From Edaphobacter aggregans DSM 19364 (GTDB lineage: Bacteria; Acidobacteriota; Terriglobia; Terriglobales; Acidobacteriaceae): a stretch of DNA of 64,000 nucleotides. The first letter of the stretch is position 1; the number at the start of each line of letters is the position of its first letter. This document shows, piece after piece, positions 8,164 through 17,403 of the stretch. The position numbers and the translations under genes are program-made. The notes under the pieces are model-generated. The model did not search any database. It was not told the origin of the DNA and saw nothing but the letters and a program-made list of their open reading frames with translations. The stretch lies in contig NZ_JQKI01000016.1 of assembly GCF_000745965.1 (NCBI RefSeq), positions 1 to 64,000 of the forward strand. Reading direction: 5' to 3'.

Positions 8164-8719
8164 TCAGTTCCTCAGAAACTCTGAGTCAATCTCAACCTCT
8201 GAGACATGGTCGAAGTAATTGCTGATCGTCTTGAGTCCGACGCCCACGGGAACTTCAAGCAGCTGGTCTTTGGAGTATCCTGCCGCGACAAATGCGTCAA
8301 TCGTCGTCCTCGGAGCATATCCACGCTGTGAGACCAACTGTCTTGTGAGGTCGACCAAAGCATTTAGTTTGGGATCGGACAGTGGTCTGTCATTCTCGAT
8401 CGCGACGATCGCATCGCCTGGTACGTTAGCAAAGAACCTTGCGAGCAGCGCTGTGGGATGTTGTGCAGTACCTGCAAGCATTTTCCTTGCTAGCGGCCAA
8501 GAAAACAATTTGCTGTTCTCCGGGAGTTAGGGTGCCGTGCTGGAAACCGAGATCCGCATTGAGGTATACCCTTAGTGCTGAAGGCGAGTGAGCCATGGTT
8601 GCGATTAGGTTGGGCACGAATCCGTAGTATCGATGAGCCTGTTCCAGCAAAGTCCTCGATGCCAGAGGAGCGTCATGCATCAACAGCGGAGTGAAAAGGG
8701 GGGCTTCTGCTGTGTTCAT
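8164..8719 (-). pseudogene. AhpD-like carboxymuconolactone decarboxylase-family gene, frameshifted
   Basis: The first frame (ATG at 8719) covers the N-terminus and the active-site stretch ENACRYCTTSHS, where AhpD-like proteins have CxxC...H. It hits a stop after a few codons. The second frame continues with VPGDAIVAIENDRPLSDPKLNAL, typical of the same family. Removing one base at AAA 8431-8433 would join them into about 180 residues, the usual length. As given the gene is broken. Intact relatives act as alkylhydroperoxidases or related disulfide-dependent enzymes. Confidence 0.75.
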
Positions 8720-8854
8720 ACGAGTGGTTCCTTCAAATCGTTCTATAGTGGATGCGAATCCATTGGTTGCTGTCTTGCTCTGTTATGATTCGTCCGCTCA
8801 CGTCTTTCATTGCGAGCCAGGCTCCGGTGAGTCCATAAGGGAATAAACGATCAC

Positions 8855-9238
8855 TCAGCGGTCGCTAGCTACGGCCATAGTCTGACCGCCGCTCAACGAT
8901 TCGTTGTCCGCGATCAAGGCTTGAGCAGCAACGACGTAACGTTCCTTGAGCTCGGGATGACGCGCTAGATGTTCCTTCGCAAACGGGCACACGATGCGGA
9001 GATGAGACGAATCACGCGAGGCCAATTGGACAGCCTCTTCTACGAGCTTTCCTCCAATGCCCATGTGTTGCAGCGATGGTGGGACCTCGGTGTGCCAGAT
9101 CGTCATCTGGTTTTTGTCGTCGATGGAGTAGCTTAGAAAGGCGACGGAGTCTCCCACGCGTTCTTCGAGACGGTGCACTCTCACCTTATTCCGAGTCTTG
9201 GTTTTGATTAAGGCTTCCGCTTCATCGATCGTCATCAC
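8855..9238 (-). CDS. GNAT-family N-acetyltransferase
   Basis: A short (about 127 residues) acetyltransferase fold of the YjdJ-like type: VAFLSYSIDD, TEVPPSLQHMGIGGKLVEEAV (the acetyl-CoA loop, Q/R-x-x-G-x-G/A variant), then RIVCPFAKEHLARHPE. Such proteins often act on small or unknown acceptors. The in-frame GTG at 9238 and the ATG at 9235 are both possible; GAGG a few bases upstream suits either. The C-terminal 20 residues are low in hydrophobics and not family-like. It sits between the broken AhpD gene and an unassigned stretch. Confidence 0.8.
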   Translation of the reverse strand: MMTIDEAEALIKTKTRNKVRVHRLEERVGDSVAFLSYSIDDKNQMTIWHTEVPPSLQHMGIGGKLVEEAVQLASRDSSHLRIVCPFAKEHLARHPELKERYVVAAQALIADNESLSGGQTMAVASDR

Positions 9239-9567
9239 ATAGTCCTCTTTTCTTCGAACGTAGGTACTTCTCTCGCGAGAAGCGTCCTGGGAGTGGGTCG
9301 AAAAGTCTGTTTTCTGGCCTCATAGGATTCGCTCCTCGCTCCTGTGTTCGGTGTTGCTGCGACAGGATGCCGCTGAAACACTCCAATCGCCAACACAAAC
9401 GCCATCACTAACGAGAGGGAGCGGCCTTCGTCAGGAAGCGACCGAGCGCCCAAAGTGTCAACTTCCACCGAAAGTTTCTCAATAAGGCGGGCGCCGCCTG
9501 GCGATTCCCGCAGACGGCTCCCGATCTGATCGCGGGCTCGTGAAAATACCACTCCTACGACGAGCCG
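9239..9567. other. Unassigned stretch
   Basis: A 105-codon minus-strand frame with a GTG start (to 9552) ends just at the start of the GNAT gene. Its product has a short hydrophobic patch (LVMAFVLAIGVF) but otherwise an erratic composition, and I do not recognise it. It may be a further gene remnant. I do not call a gene. Confidence 0.3.
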
Positions 9568-9927
9568 TTAAGCCAATTTAAAATCATCGACAACAGATGG
9601 ATAGCTGAACGTGACTAGGACGGAGCATCCTGTCTTCGTCGTATGGGGACCGTGAATGGTGTTTGGCTTGATATTGAATTCCGTGCCCTTCGGATGCGAG
9701 ATGCCTTCGTTTATGAAGTCACCGTCAAGGACGTACGACGTTTCGGTTGTTCGCTCGTGTACGTGTCTTGGAATTTCGCTCCCTGGCTCCATTCTCAGTA
9801 GGGCCACTGCTGGACCTAAGGACTCCTCACTATTTAAGACTTTGAGGGTAACATTCCCTTTGGTCTTTGGAAATGGTGCCGGTATAGCCTCGACCTTCGA
9901 GGCTTCGACAGTTTGTGTAAAACTCAT
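9568..9927 (-). CDS. Cupin-domain protein
   Basis: About 119 residues with one cupin barrel: motif 1 PRHVHERTTETSYVLDGDF (two His and a Glu as metal ligands) and motif 2 around PNTIHGPHTT. I chose the ATG at 9927, which follows a purine-rich GGGAGA; the upstream in-frame ATG at 10020 gives a basic, disordered extension. No signal peptide. Small cupins of this kind may be metal-dependent dioxygenases, isomerases or sensors; the sequence does not tell which. Confidence 0.8.
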   Translation of the reverse strand: MSFTQTVEASKVEAIPAPFPKTKGNVTLKVLNSEESLGPAVALLRMEPGSEIPRHVHERTTETSYVLDGDFINEGISHPKGTEFNIKPNTIHGPHTTKTGCSVLVTFSYPSVVDDFKLA

Positions 9928-10082
9928 AACATTCTCCCTTCTTTCTGTCTCTCGTTTTTCTTTCGCGCCATGCGTCCGGGCATGACGGAGTGTCTGTAGG
10001 CTAATCATCAAATCGGACAAATCGGCTGACGTTCAGAACAGCCGGAGGCCTGAATTTTTCTATAGGAGCGTTGTTCTGCTGT

Positions 10083-10715
10083 CTATTCGAGTTCCAAGAG
10101 GCCACGTCGAAAGCCGATGGTCACGGCGTGGGCCCGGTCATTTGCCTGGAGCTTTCCGACGATGTTCCTGATATGGAAATTGACCGTCGTTTCGCAAATT
10201 CCTAAGCTTCCGGCGATCTGTTTGTTCCGATTGCCATCTCGGATCAGCCTCAGGACCGAGCTCTCCCGTGGAGAAAGCTCCTCCTGTCCTAGATGTTCTG
10301 CGATTGTGCTCGCTACCTCGGAAGGGATGTGTCTACGGCCCTCAGAGACCCAACGGATCACGCGAAGCATCTCTGCTTTTGGGGTGTTCTTCAAAACATA
10401 GGCTGCAGCGCCCGCATTGAGTGCGCGGCGTACGTCCATATCTTTTTTCGATGTACTCACCATCATCACGATCGCGCGAGGGCTTTCCTTCCGGATCGCA
10501 ATAAGCGCATCCGTACCGCTCGCGCCCGGAAGTCTCTGATCCATAATCGTCACGTGAGGCCGGATGCGACCAAACTGAGAAAGAGCATCCTCCGCGTTCT
10601 CCGCCTGACCGACAAGGAACAAATCGGGCTGCGATTGGATGATCATACTCAACCCTTCGCGAAAAATCGGGTTGTTATCGACCAACAATATCCGTACGGG
10701 TTTCGGTGGTGGCAT
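10083..10715 (-). CDS. NarL/LuxR-type response regulator
   Basis: About 210 residues. The receiver domain (1-120) has the DNN acidic pocket (13-15), phosphoacceptor Asp59 in MDQRLPG, and Lys109 in YVLKN. The LuxR-type helix-turn-helix begins at about residue 143 (LSPRESSVLRLI...NKQIAGSLGICETTVNFHIRN). The ATG at 10715 follows a strong AGGAGGTG site. No histidine kinase is adjacent, so its partner lies elsewhere or was lost. Targets are unknown; the DoxX remnant and the secreted cupin lie upstream on the same strand. Confidence 0.92.
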   Translation of the reverse strand: MPPPKPVRILLVDNNPIFREGLSMIIQSQPDLFLVGQAENAEDALSQFGRIRPHVTIMDQRLPGASGTDALIAIRKESPRAIVMMVSTSKKDMDVRRALNAGAAAYVLKNTPKAEMLRVIRWVSEGRRHIPSEVASTIAEHLGQEELSPRESSVLRLIRDGNRNKQIAGSLGICETTVNFHIRNIVGKLQANDRAHAVTIGFRRGLLELE

Positions 10716-10822
10716 ATCGCACCTCCTATCAAACAAAGCTATATTTCTCTCAACCGAACGACGGTAAACGACCCTACCGCACACTGAAAACGGCACTCCT
10801 CGAGATCGAGCTCTCGCTCCTT

Positions 10823-11360
10823 TTATTCGCTGTTTCTATTACGCGGAGCGTTCTCGCTATCGAAGTTAGTGTTGTTTGTGATCGGATCGCAGTTTTGCGA
10901 TCGATTCGGGAGCTTGTCCAACGTGAATCTGTCAGGCTCCCAGAACGCCAGTAAGAATGCTGCAGCGGCCGCAGAGAAGACCGAATAGTCGAATGGCGTC
11001 TTGATGCCAAGACCTGTGACCATACCCATAGCAAATGACAAAAGAAGAAGGCCGGAGAGGTACGGAGGTCATTCGTGTCTTGAAGCCTGCGATGAGCAAT
11101 ATCCCAAGGAGTGTCTCCGCGACGGTCGCTGCCCATGCAAACGACACCGTCAATGAACTGGGGAAGAGAGACGTCACCGCGCCCGTGTACTCCACGAAAT
11201 GAGCGAAATCTCCCCAGGATACGTTCTTTGTTCCATATGGCCCCCATACGCCAAAACGATCAGCCACAGCAGATAGAAAGGAAGCTCCTAGCGCAAACCG
11301 TGCGAACAGACGGACAATCTCTGTCCCATTCTCTGTGAGTTGCGCGGCTTTTGAATTCAT
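10823..11360 (-). pseudogene. DoxX-family membrane protein, frameshifted
   Basis: The first frame (ATG 11360, preceded by GGAGGG) has the DoxX start: LFARFALGASFLSAVADRFG, then WGDFAHFVEYTG and AETLLGILLIAGFKTR. The frame is lost near 11056-11064, where one extra base shifts it. The downstream frame continues in DoxX style with MGMVTGLGIKTPFDYSVFSAAAAAFLLA. Together they would give about 175 residues. DoxX proteins are membrane partners of thiol redox enzymes in some bacteria. The gene is broken as given; a single-base sequencing error cannot be excluded from one sequence. Confidence 0.75.
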
Positions 11361-11433
11361 ACGTCCCTCCACGTAAGGAATATTGCTTTAGGCAAATGGT
11401 TTCATCAGGGAAATGCAATGCTCGCGTCCGAAG

Positions 11434-11829
11434 CTAGTGAACGGGAGTGAGAATCGGTGCTCCTTCATTCTTGATAAAAAAAACGACGAACTTCGCTGGT
11501 TTTGTCTTACTAGAGTTGCGGCTTACGGTATGAACGTCTTCAGGTGATTCGTAAAATACCTGCCCGGGACCGAGCCGCTGAAGCGTGCCTCCGCGAACCT
11601 GCATCTCAACTTTCCCTTCGAGAACATAGACAACCGTATGCGCATCATGCCGGTGGATTGCGCCGATCGCTCCTGGGGCGTAATTGACAGTTACGACTTC
11701 AATCTCTTTACCCGGCGCTTCCGGAAGCCGTTTCGTAAAGAGCGTATTCACTTGCTGGGCATGCGTTGCCGTGGCAAGTCCGAAGGTAAAGATAAATACA
11801 GAGAGGATGAGCTTCTTCATGTTACGCAT
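11434..11829 (-). CDS. Secreted cupin-domain protein
   Basis: About 130 residues with an N-terminal signal peptide (MKKLILSVFIFTFGLATATHA, cleavage probably after HA before QQ). A single cupin barrel follows, with the metal-ligand motif HRHDAHTVVYVLEGKVEM and a second motif around ESPEDVHTVSRN. The ATG of MKKL (three codons inside the longest frame) is the likely start. It should act in the periplasm. Function unknown; it is separated from the DoxX remnant by about 70 bases and could be co-transcribed with it. Confidence 0.8.
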   Translation of the reverse strand: MRNMKKLILSVFIFTFGLATATHAQQVNTLFTKRLPEAPGKEIEVVTVNYAPGAIGAIHRHDAHTVVYVLEGKVEMQVRGGTLQRLGPGQVFYESPEDVHTVSRNSSKTKPAKFVVFFIKNEGAPILTPVH

Positions 11830-11871
11830 CGGTTCTGTTCCTTTCGGGGATGATGTGCTGCGATAACCGGC

Positions 11872-12330
11872 TTAACCGATCTTGTGTGGCTGATACTCAC
11901 CTGGGATCTTGCGGAAACCTATCGCAAGTCGATTCCACCCATTGATCGTGATGATCGCCAATGAGAGGTTGACCAGTTCTTTTTCGCCAAACTCCTTCCG
12001 GACTTCGGCGTAGACGTCATCCGATGCGCGGCCTTCCGTGATAAGGGTTAGCGCTTCCGTCCATGCGAGAGCCGCGCGTTCGCGGTTGGTAAAGAAGGTC
12101 GTTTCTCGCCATGCAGACAAGGCGTAGAGACGTTGCTCCGTCTCACCATTCATACGCGCGCTTTTGGAATGCATATCAATGTAGAAAGCACACCCATTGA
12201 TCTGTGAGGCTCTCATCTTGACTAGTTCCAATAGAGATACCTCAAGCTTCGATGACTTACTTACGAAGCTCTCTAATCCGAGCATCGCATGGTAAGCAGC
12301 GGGTGAAACCTTCGCCGGCTCCAATCTCAT
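11872..12330 (-). CDS. AhpD-like alkylhydroperoxidase-family protein
   Basis: About 152 residues starting at MRLEPAKVSPAAYHAMLGLE, the usual N-terminus of the carboxymuconolactone decarboxylase/AhpD family. The active-site region is LLELVKMRASQINGCAFYIDMHSKSAR. It has one Cys followed at a distance by His, where the family has CxxCxxxH; the first Cys is replaced (INGCAFYIDMH: G-C-A-F-Y-I), a common variant. I chose the ATG at 12330 because the family starts here. It is divergent from the MocR-type regulator across about 100 bases, so it is the probable target of that regulator. Confidence 0.85.
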   Translation of the reverse strand: MRLEPAKVSPAAYHAMLGLESFVSKSSKLEVSLLELVKMRASQINGCAFYIDMHSKSARMNGETEQRLYALSAWRETTFFTNRERAALAWTEALTLITEGRASDDVYAEVRKEFGEKELVNLSLAIITINGWNRLAIGFRKIPGEYQPHKIG

Positions 12331-12382
12331 CTTCACGACGTATTCTCCTTCCACAGTTAGGTTATATTGGAATGGAATAGCC

Positions 12383-12419
12383 GACTGGTCCATAATTAGC
12401 ATGATGACTAGTCCATGAT
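12383..12419. promoter_or_regulatory. Candidate operator: 14-bp direct repeat
   Basis: Two copies of a 14-base sequence, 12383-12396 and 12406-12419, agree at 12 of 14 positions (GACTGGTCCATAAT and GACTAGTCCATGAT). Their starts are 23 bases apart, about two helical turns. They lie between the divergent AhpD-like and MocR-type genes, 12 bases before the latter's ATG. MocR/PdxR-type regulators are known to bind spaced direct repeats in such intergenic regions, so this is a good operator candidate. Confidence 0.55.
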
Positions 12420-12431
12420 AGGTGCCTGAAA

Positions 12432-13907
12432 ATGCCGAAGATAGAGACATTTCAAGACCTGGTCTTAGAACCAAGGAAGGATGGCCAGGAGATGTGGCGC
12501 TGGCTCTATACTGAGCTGCGCTCCGCAATTATTGATGGCCGATTGAAATCTGGAGCACGATTGCCGTCCACGAGAAACCTCGCAGCACAATACGGCGTTG
12601 CCCGGGGTACAGTCGTGGCAGCATTCCAGCAACTTCAGGCTGAGGGATTCGTTTCGTCCGAAGTGAGTGCTGGAACATTTGTCGTACCGGCGCCAGGGTG
12701 GGAGATGACCTCTCCGACTAAACAAAGATCTTCCCGGCCGGTAATCTCCAGAGCGACGATAGCAAAGCGCACGCAGAGTCTTCTTAAGCCCACATTTTTC
12801 TTGCCAGCTTCGCATTCCATCGGTAAGGCGTTTAGGGGCTACGAGCCGGCTATCGACCTGTTTCCAGTCGACTTGTGGGCGCGGATTGCGGCGCGCGTTT
12901 ATCGCAAAGCACCCCGTTCTTTGTATGGGCAGGGTGATGCAGGTGGTTATCCGCCGCTGCGAAGAGCCATCGCGGAATATGTGGGACATTCCCGCGGAGT
13001 ACGTTGTTCCGCTGAACAGATCATCGTGACATCGGGCGCGCAGCAGGCGTTGGACCTCTTGGCGCGAGTGCTTCTCGATCCAGACGACGAGGTGTGGATG
13101 GAAGATCCCGGGTACCCTGGAGCTTCTCAAGCCTTTCAGAGCGCTGGCGCGAGTGTGATTCCCATTCCAGTTGATGGGGACGGTATAGATGTCGCAAGAG
13201 CGATAAAGTCATCTCCCGCCGCCCGTGTGGTGTATGTAACACCAGCCAATCAGTTTCCCCTTGGATCTGTTATGTCAGCAGAGAGACGAGTCGAACTTCT
13301 TTCCTGGGCCGCCCGTGCGGGGGCATGGATTATCGAAGACGAATACGATGCGGAATATCGTTATTCCGGGAAGCCGATCGCGTCACTGCACAGCCTCGAT
13401 AGATCTGGATCGGTCATTTATGTTGGAACATTTACGAAGATGCTCTTCAACGCTCTTCGCATTGGGTTCATCGTTGTTCCGGAACGGTTAGTCGAAGCAT
13501 TTAGAATCGCACGAAGCTTCATTGATCGCCATGCTCCGACCTTAGATCAGGCCGTGCTGACGGAATTCATCAACGAAGGTCACTTCGGCCACCACGTTAG
13601 AAAGATGAGGCAGGTCTACTCGGAGCGTTCGCAGCTACTTACAGAAGAGGCGAATCGGCGTCTTTCCGGTTTGCTCGATGTAGAGCACGCGCAATCTGGG
13701 ATGCGTACCGTAGCCTGGATCACAACACGTGTCACCGAAATGGAGTTGACACGACGGGCAGAACAGCTGGGATTGGAAGTTGTTCCAATGTCCAAATATG
13801 TCAGGAAGTACGAGCAGAAGCCGGCGTTGACGCTGGGCTTCGCAGGGTGTAACGCGAGTGAGATAAAGAGAGGCGTGTCGGTTTTGGAAGCTGTACTTTC
13901 TCGATAA
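12432..13907 (+). CDS. MocR/PdxR-type transcriptional regulator (GntR-aminotransferase fusion)
   Basis: A 491-residue protein of usual length for the family. A GntR winged helix spans about residues 20-85 (LRSAIIDGRLKSGARLPSTRNLA...TVVAAFQQLQAEGF). A fold-type I aminotransferase domain follows (about 130-490), with YGQGDAGGYPPLR, SGAQQALDLL, the DEYDAEYRY segment and the PLP-binding lysine Lys336 in TFTKML. Such proteins sense PLP or an amino compound and control adjacent, often divergent, genes. The operator-like direct repeat upstream and the divergent AhpD-like gene fit local control. All key residues appear intact. Confidence 0.93.
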   Translation: MPKIETFQDLVLEPRKDGQEMWRWLYTELRSAIIDGRLKSGARLPSTRNLAAQYGVARGTVVAAFQQLQAEGFVSSEVSAGTFVVPAPGWEMTSPTKQRSSRPVISRATIAKRTQSLLKPTFFLPASHSIGKAFRGYEPAIDLFPVDLWARIAARVYRKAPRSLYGQGDAGGYPPLRRAIAEYVGHSRGVRCSAEQIIVTSGAQQALDLLARVLLDPDDEVWMEDPGYPGASQAFQSAGASVIPIPVDGDGIDVARAIKSSPAARVVYVTPANQFPLGSVMSAERRVELLSWAARAGAWIIEDEYDAEYRYSGKPIASLHSLDRSGSVIYVGTFTKMLFNALRIGFIVVPERLVEAFRIARSFIDRHAPTLDQAVLTEFINEGHFGHHVRKMRQVYSERSQLLTEEANRRLSGLLDVEHAQSGMRTVAWITTRVTEMELTRRAEQLGLEVVPMSKYVRKYEQKPALTLGFAGCNASEIKRGVSVLEAVLSR

Positions 13908-14036
13908 ATCCGTACCAACGGACGCCACTGGGTGATCGAAGAACAAACAGAAATGCTCCTACGCGAGCTGCTGTCGTTTTTGCCCTAGATTCTCTGTCCG
14001 TATTTCTCTTACTTGCACGTTCTCTCCAGCTCCGCG

Positions 14037-15614
14037 TCACCAGAGAATAACAGGCAAGGCCGAAAGCAGAGCGGCAACAGCGCAGCAGTACATCACCAAT
14101 TCGTATCCGTCCGTGTAGGAGTCTGCGAGAATCGCCGCGGCCGTCTGCTTCTCCTTACTGTTGAGTGTGTTTGGAATCTCGGCAGCGGCCATGAGAGACC
14201 GTTCCGCATAGAGTCTCTCTTTGGCGCTCGACGGCAAAGAAGAACCCGACAATTTTTGAGCGAAGGAATGGTCAAATGCTTGAGACAGAACAAGAATCAG
14301 TCCGGACAAAACTAGTAGCCCCGCGAGTCTTGAAACCGAGTTATTTACAGCGGAGGCCAAACTGCTCTTGCCGTCAGGAACCGAAGTCATAACGACATTC
14401 GTGAGCGGCGCCAGACCGATCGTGATGCCCACACCGAGGCCAACCATTCCCGGCAGTAGAGAAGTCGCGTAGCCCGGCTGCCTAGCAAAGATAGCGAAAA
14501 GCGCGATCCCCGCTGCCGAGGCAATAGCCCCAATGATCAGGAATGGCCGCTCGCCGAAGCGGGCACTCATTCGTCCGATGCGGCTCGCAAAAATAAACAT
14601 CACCGAAATGCCTGGCAAAAATGCAGCCCCTGTCGCTACGGCATCCAGATGTTTGATTTGAATTGCGAAGAACGGAGTCATATAGAAAGTCACGCCCAAC
14701 GCTCCGTAGAGTAGAAACGTAAGGATGTTAACCGATAGGAACCGCTGATTCTTGAACAGCGAGAGTGGCATGAGTGCGTTCTCTTGCCGTGACTGGGTCA
14801 CAAGAAATGCCACGATCAGCAGCAGGCCGAATACGAAGGTTCCACCGATTTGGAGATCGTTCCACCCGTATTCCGAAGCGAACGATAACGAATAGACAAC
14901 AGCTCCCAGCCCTAGCGTATTGAGAAGCGTCCCCCTCAGGTCAAGCTTCCTTAGACTTTCGAGGCTGAAATCTGATTCGCTCTCGCGAAGCTTCGGCAGG
15001 AGAAAGAAGATCCAAACGGCAACTGGCAGGTTGATTGCAAATGCCCAGCGCCAATTGAGAGACTGTATCAACCACCCTCCGGCCACTGGCCCCAAGGCTG
15101 CGAAGACGCTGGTCCACGCCGACCAAGTGCCGATGGCTGCGGCACGATCCTCGGCAGAATAGGCCGCCGATAAGATCGCGAGCGATTGCGGAATGAGAAG
15201 CGAGGCTCCTATTCCTTGCAGGGATCGCCATACGATCAGGAACGATAGAGAGTTCACAACGGCACAGCCAAGAGAAGATGCCGTGAAAAACGCCACGCCC
15301 AGCACGAAGATCTTCTTTCTGCCAAATTGGTCGCCAAGAGCTCCACTGAACAGGAGAAGTGCGGCAGAGAAGAGTGCGTAGCTTTGCACGACCCACTGCA
15401 CCGATGACGCACCAGCATGGAAGGTACGCTGAAGCGTTGGCAATGCAATGTTCACAATGGAACCGTCCATGAACGCGAGAGACGAACCCAAGATCGTAAT
15501 CAACAAGACGGCTCGGCGATTCGTTTTCGCACAAGGATGGTAGTCGGGGTCGAGGTCAGTCGCTTCGGGACATGGGATCGCCTGTGGGGTGCGAATCGCA
15601 TTCGCGTTGTTCAC
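14037..15614 (-). CDS. MFS transporter, DHA2 family (drug efflux)
   Basis: About 525 residues and 14 predicted helices, the EmrB/QacA type. The first helix carries LAFMDGSIVNIALPTLQ (motif D1 with an Asp) and loop 2-3 has LGDQFGRKK (motif A). Motif C-like Gly/Pro pattern appears in helix 5 (LGPVAGGWL). I prefer the GTG at 15614, preceded six bases upstream by AGGAGAG; the longest frame starts at 15671. It should export toxic organic compounds driven by the proton gradient. No adaptor (EmrA) or regulator gene adjoins it on this strand. Confidence 0.9.
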   Translation of the reverse strand: MNNANAIRTPQAIPCPEATDLDPDYHPCAKTNRRAVLLITILGSSLAFMDGSIVNIALPTLQRTFHAGASSVQWVVQSYALFSAALLLFSGALGDQFGRKKIFVLGVAFFTASSLGCAVVNSLSFLIVWRSLQGIGASLLIPQSLAILSAAYSAEDRAAAIGTWSAWTSVFAALGPVAGGWLIQSLNWRWAFAINLPVAVWIFFLLPKLRESESDFSLESLRKLDLRGTLLNTLGLGAVVYSLSFASEYGWNDLQIGGTFVFGLLLIVAFLVTQSRQENALMPLSLFKNQRFLSVNILTFLLYGALGVTFYMTPFFAIQIKHLDAVATGAAFLPGISVMFIFASRIGRMSARFGERPFLIIGAIASAAGIALFAIFARQPGYATSLLPGMVGLGVGITIGLAPLTNVVMTSVPDGKSSLASAVNNSVSRLAGLLVLSGLILVLSQAFDHSFAQKLSGSSLPSSAKERLYAERSLMAAAEIPNTLNSKEKQTAAAILADSYTDGYELVMYCCAVAALLSALPVILW

Positions 15615-15969
15615 GGTTCTCTCCTTGAACGGCATCGTCACTCGAAAAACACCGAGGCAGGTTCCGTTCAAGACCCAAGATCACAATGCAGAGTTGAAGC
15701 ATTCCTACAGTTATCTTCAGGCTCTACTTCGATTCAGTCAGGCTTTGTAGTTTGGTTTGCTTACCCCGGTCGCCGCAGTCAGATCCGGCACCAATCAGCT
15801 CGAACTGTCTTTTCCGATAGGGCGTATTTCGATCAGTCGAACAGCCTAGAGAAATCCATAGGTGAACCGCCGTCGATCTCAATGGTCGAACTGGGCGTTG
15901 CTCCCCATAAAGTCGAAGCTAGTCTTGACGCATAACCCATTTTGAATTGTCGATTCCGAGGCCGACCTA

Positions 15970-17337
15970 ATGACTGACTCCCAAAGTTCCAAATCGCGTC
16001 CGAAGGTGGTCGTCCTGGGCGCGGGTTTTGCGGGGCTGAATGCCGTCAAGACCCTGGGCAGCGCCCACGTCGATGTCACGATCATCGACCGCAATAACCA
16101 CCACACATTTCACCCGTTGCTTTACCAAGTCGCGCTCGCCGTGTTAAGTCCCGGGGATATTGCACAGCCAATCCGTTCCATCCTCAGCAATCACAATAAT
16201 GTCGAAGTGCTCATGGAGGAAGCTTGTCAGATTGATGTTGTCGCTCAAACTGTGGCCTTGAAAACTGGTATCAAACTTCCTTACGACTTTCTGATCATCG
16301 CCACCGGCTCAACACACAGCTACTTCGGAAAGGAAGAGTGGGCAGGCGTTGCGCCCGGCCTCAAAACCATTGAAGACGCTACTGAGATCCGCAGAAGGGT
16401 GCTGCTCGCGTACGAACTCGCCGAACGGCAGATGGTCGAGACCGGCTCCCACGCCCCGCTGAAATTTGTCATCATCGGGGGCGGTCCCACGGGGGTTGAG
16501 CTTGCCGGAGCGATCTCCGATATTGCGAATCTCTACATGCTGCGAGACTTCCGGCATATCGACACATCGTCAACAGAGGTCTGCATCCTCGAAGGTTCGA
16601 CCTCTATTTTGGCTGCGTATCCAGAGGAACTCCGCCAGAAAGCCGTGCAACAACTCCAAGCCTTAGGCGTTCAGGTTCGTACCGGCTTTCACGTCACAGA
16701 TGTCCGACCTGGCTATGTGATGGTCGGTAGCGAAAGGATTGAAAGCGCCTGTACGCTTTGGGCCGCTGGAGTTCAAGGGTCTCCTCTGGGAAGAATGCTC
16801 GGCCTTGACGTCGATAAGCGCGGTCGGGTTCCGGTAGACAAGTTCTTGAACCCTAAAGGATTGCCTAACGTCTTCGTCTGTGGCGATCTCGCGTATCTGG
16901 AACAAGATGGCAATGCGATCCCCGGTGTCGCGCAGCCCGCTATGCAGATGGGTGTATACGCGGGAAGACGAATTAAGCACCTTGTGCAAGCTCTAGAGGT
17001 CGTCAAGAACTTTCCCGGCTTCCGCTACTTCGATAAAGGTGACATTGCGACGATCGGGCGGAAGGCAGCGGTTGCTAAGATTCTCTGGCCTTTTCGAGCG
17101 AACTGGAGCGGACTTCTTGCGTGGTTGACGTGGATGGGCGTCCACATATTTTTCCTCATTGGCTTCCGAAATCGCGTTTCGGTTTTCGCCTCCTGGGCGC
17201 GTACCTACATTCGCTTGCGGGACGGAGTGAGACTGATCGTTGGTTCTCGTGAGCTTCCCGGTTGGGATTCACTCAGTAAAGAGACAATGCCCGCACCTGA
17301 GCCTATCGATCAGGCATTCGCAGCAGAAAGCAAATAA
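15970..17337 (+). CDS. Type II NADH dehydrogenase-like FAD oxidoreductase
   Basis: A 455-residue NDH-2-like flavoprotein: first dinucleotide motif VVVLGAGFAGL (FAD), then HTFHPLLYQVA, ATGSTHSYFG, the second motif FVIIGGGPTGVELAG (NADH), and VFVCGDLAYLEQDG (FAD C-terminal motif). The C-terminal amphipathic and hydrophobic part (LLAWLTWMGVHIFFLIGFRNR) is the usual membrane anchor. It would pass electrons from NADH to quinone without pumping protons. The quinone-oxidoreductase-like gene follows 66 bases downstream on the same strand. Confidence 0.9.
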   Translation: MTDSQSSKSRPKVVVLGAGFAGLNAVKTLGSAHVDVTIIDRNNHHTFHPLLYQVALAVLSPGDIAQPIRSILSNHNNVEVLMEEACQIDVVAQTVALKTGIKLPYDFLIIATGSTHSYFGKEEWAGVAPGLKTIEDATEIRRRVLLAYELAERQMVETGSHAPLKFVIIGGGPTGVELAGAISDIANLYMLRDFRHIDTSSTEVCILEGSTSILAAYPEELRQKAVQQLQALGVQVRTGFHVTDVRPGYVMVGSERIESACTLWAAGVQGSPLGRMLGLDVDKRGRVPVDKFLNPKGLPNVFVCGDLAYLEQDGNAIPGVAQPAMQMGVYAGRRIKHLVQALEVVKNFPGFRYFDKGDIATIGRKAAVAKILWPFRANWSGLLAWLTWMGVHIFFLIGFRNRVSVFASWARTYIRLRDGVRLIVGSRELPGWDSLSKETMPAPEPIDQAFAAESK

Positions 17338-17403
17338 CCCATCGCGATCCGGGAGACGCTGAAGCCGGCTCCCGGAGAAAGGACACCGCAGAGGAGAACA
17401 TAT

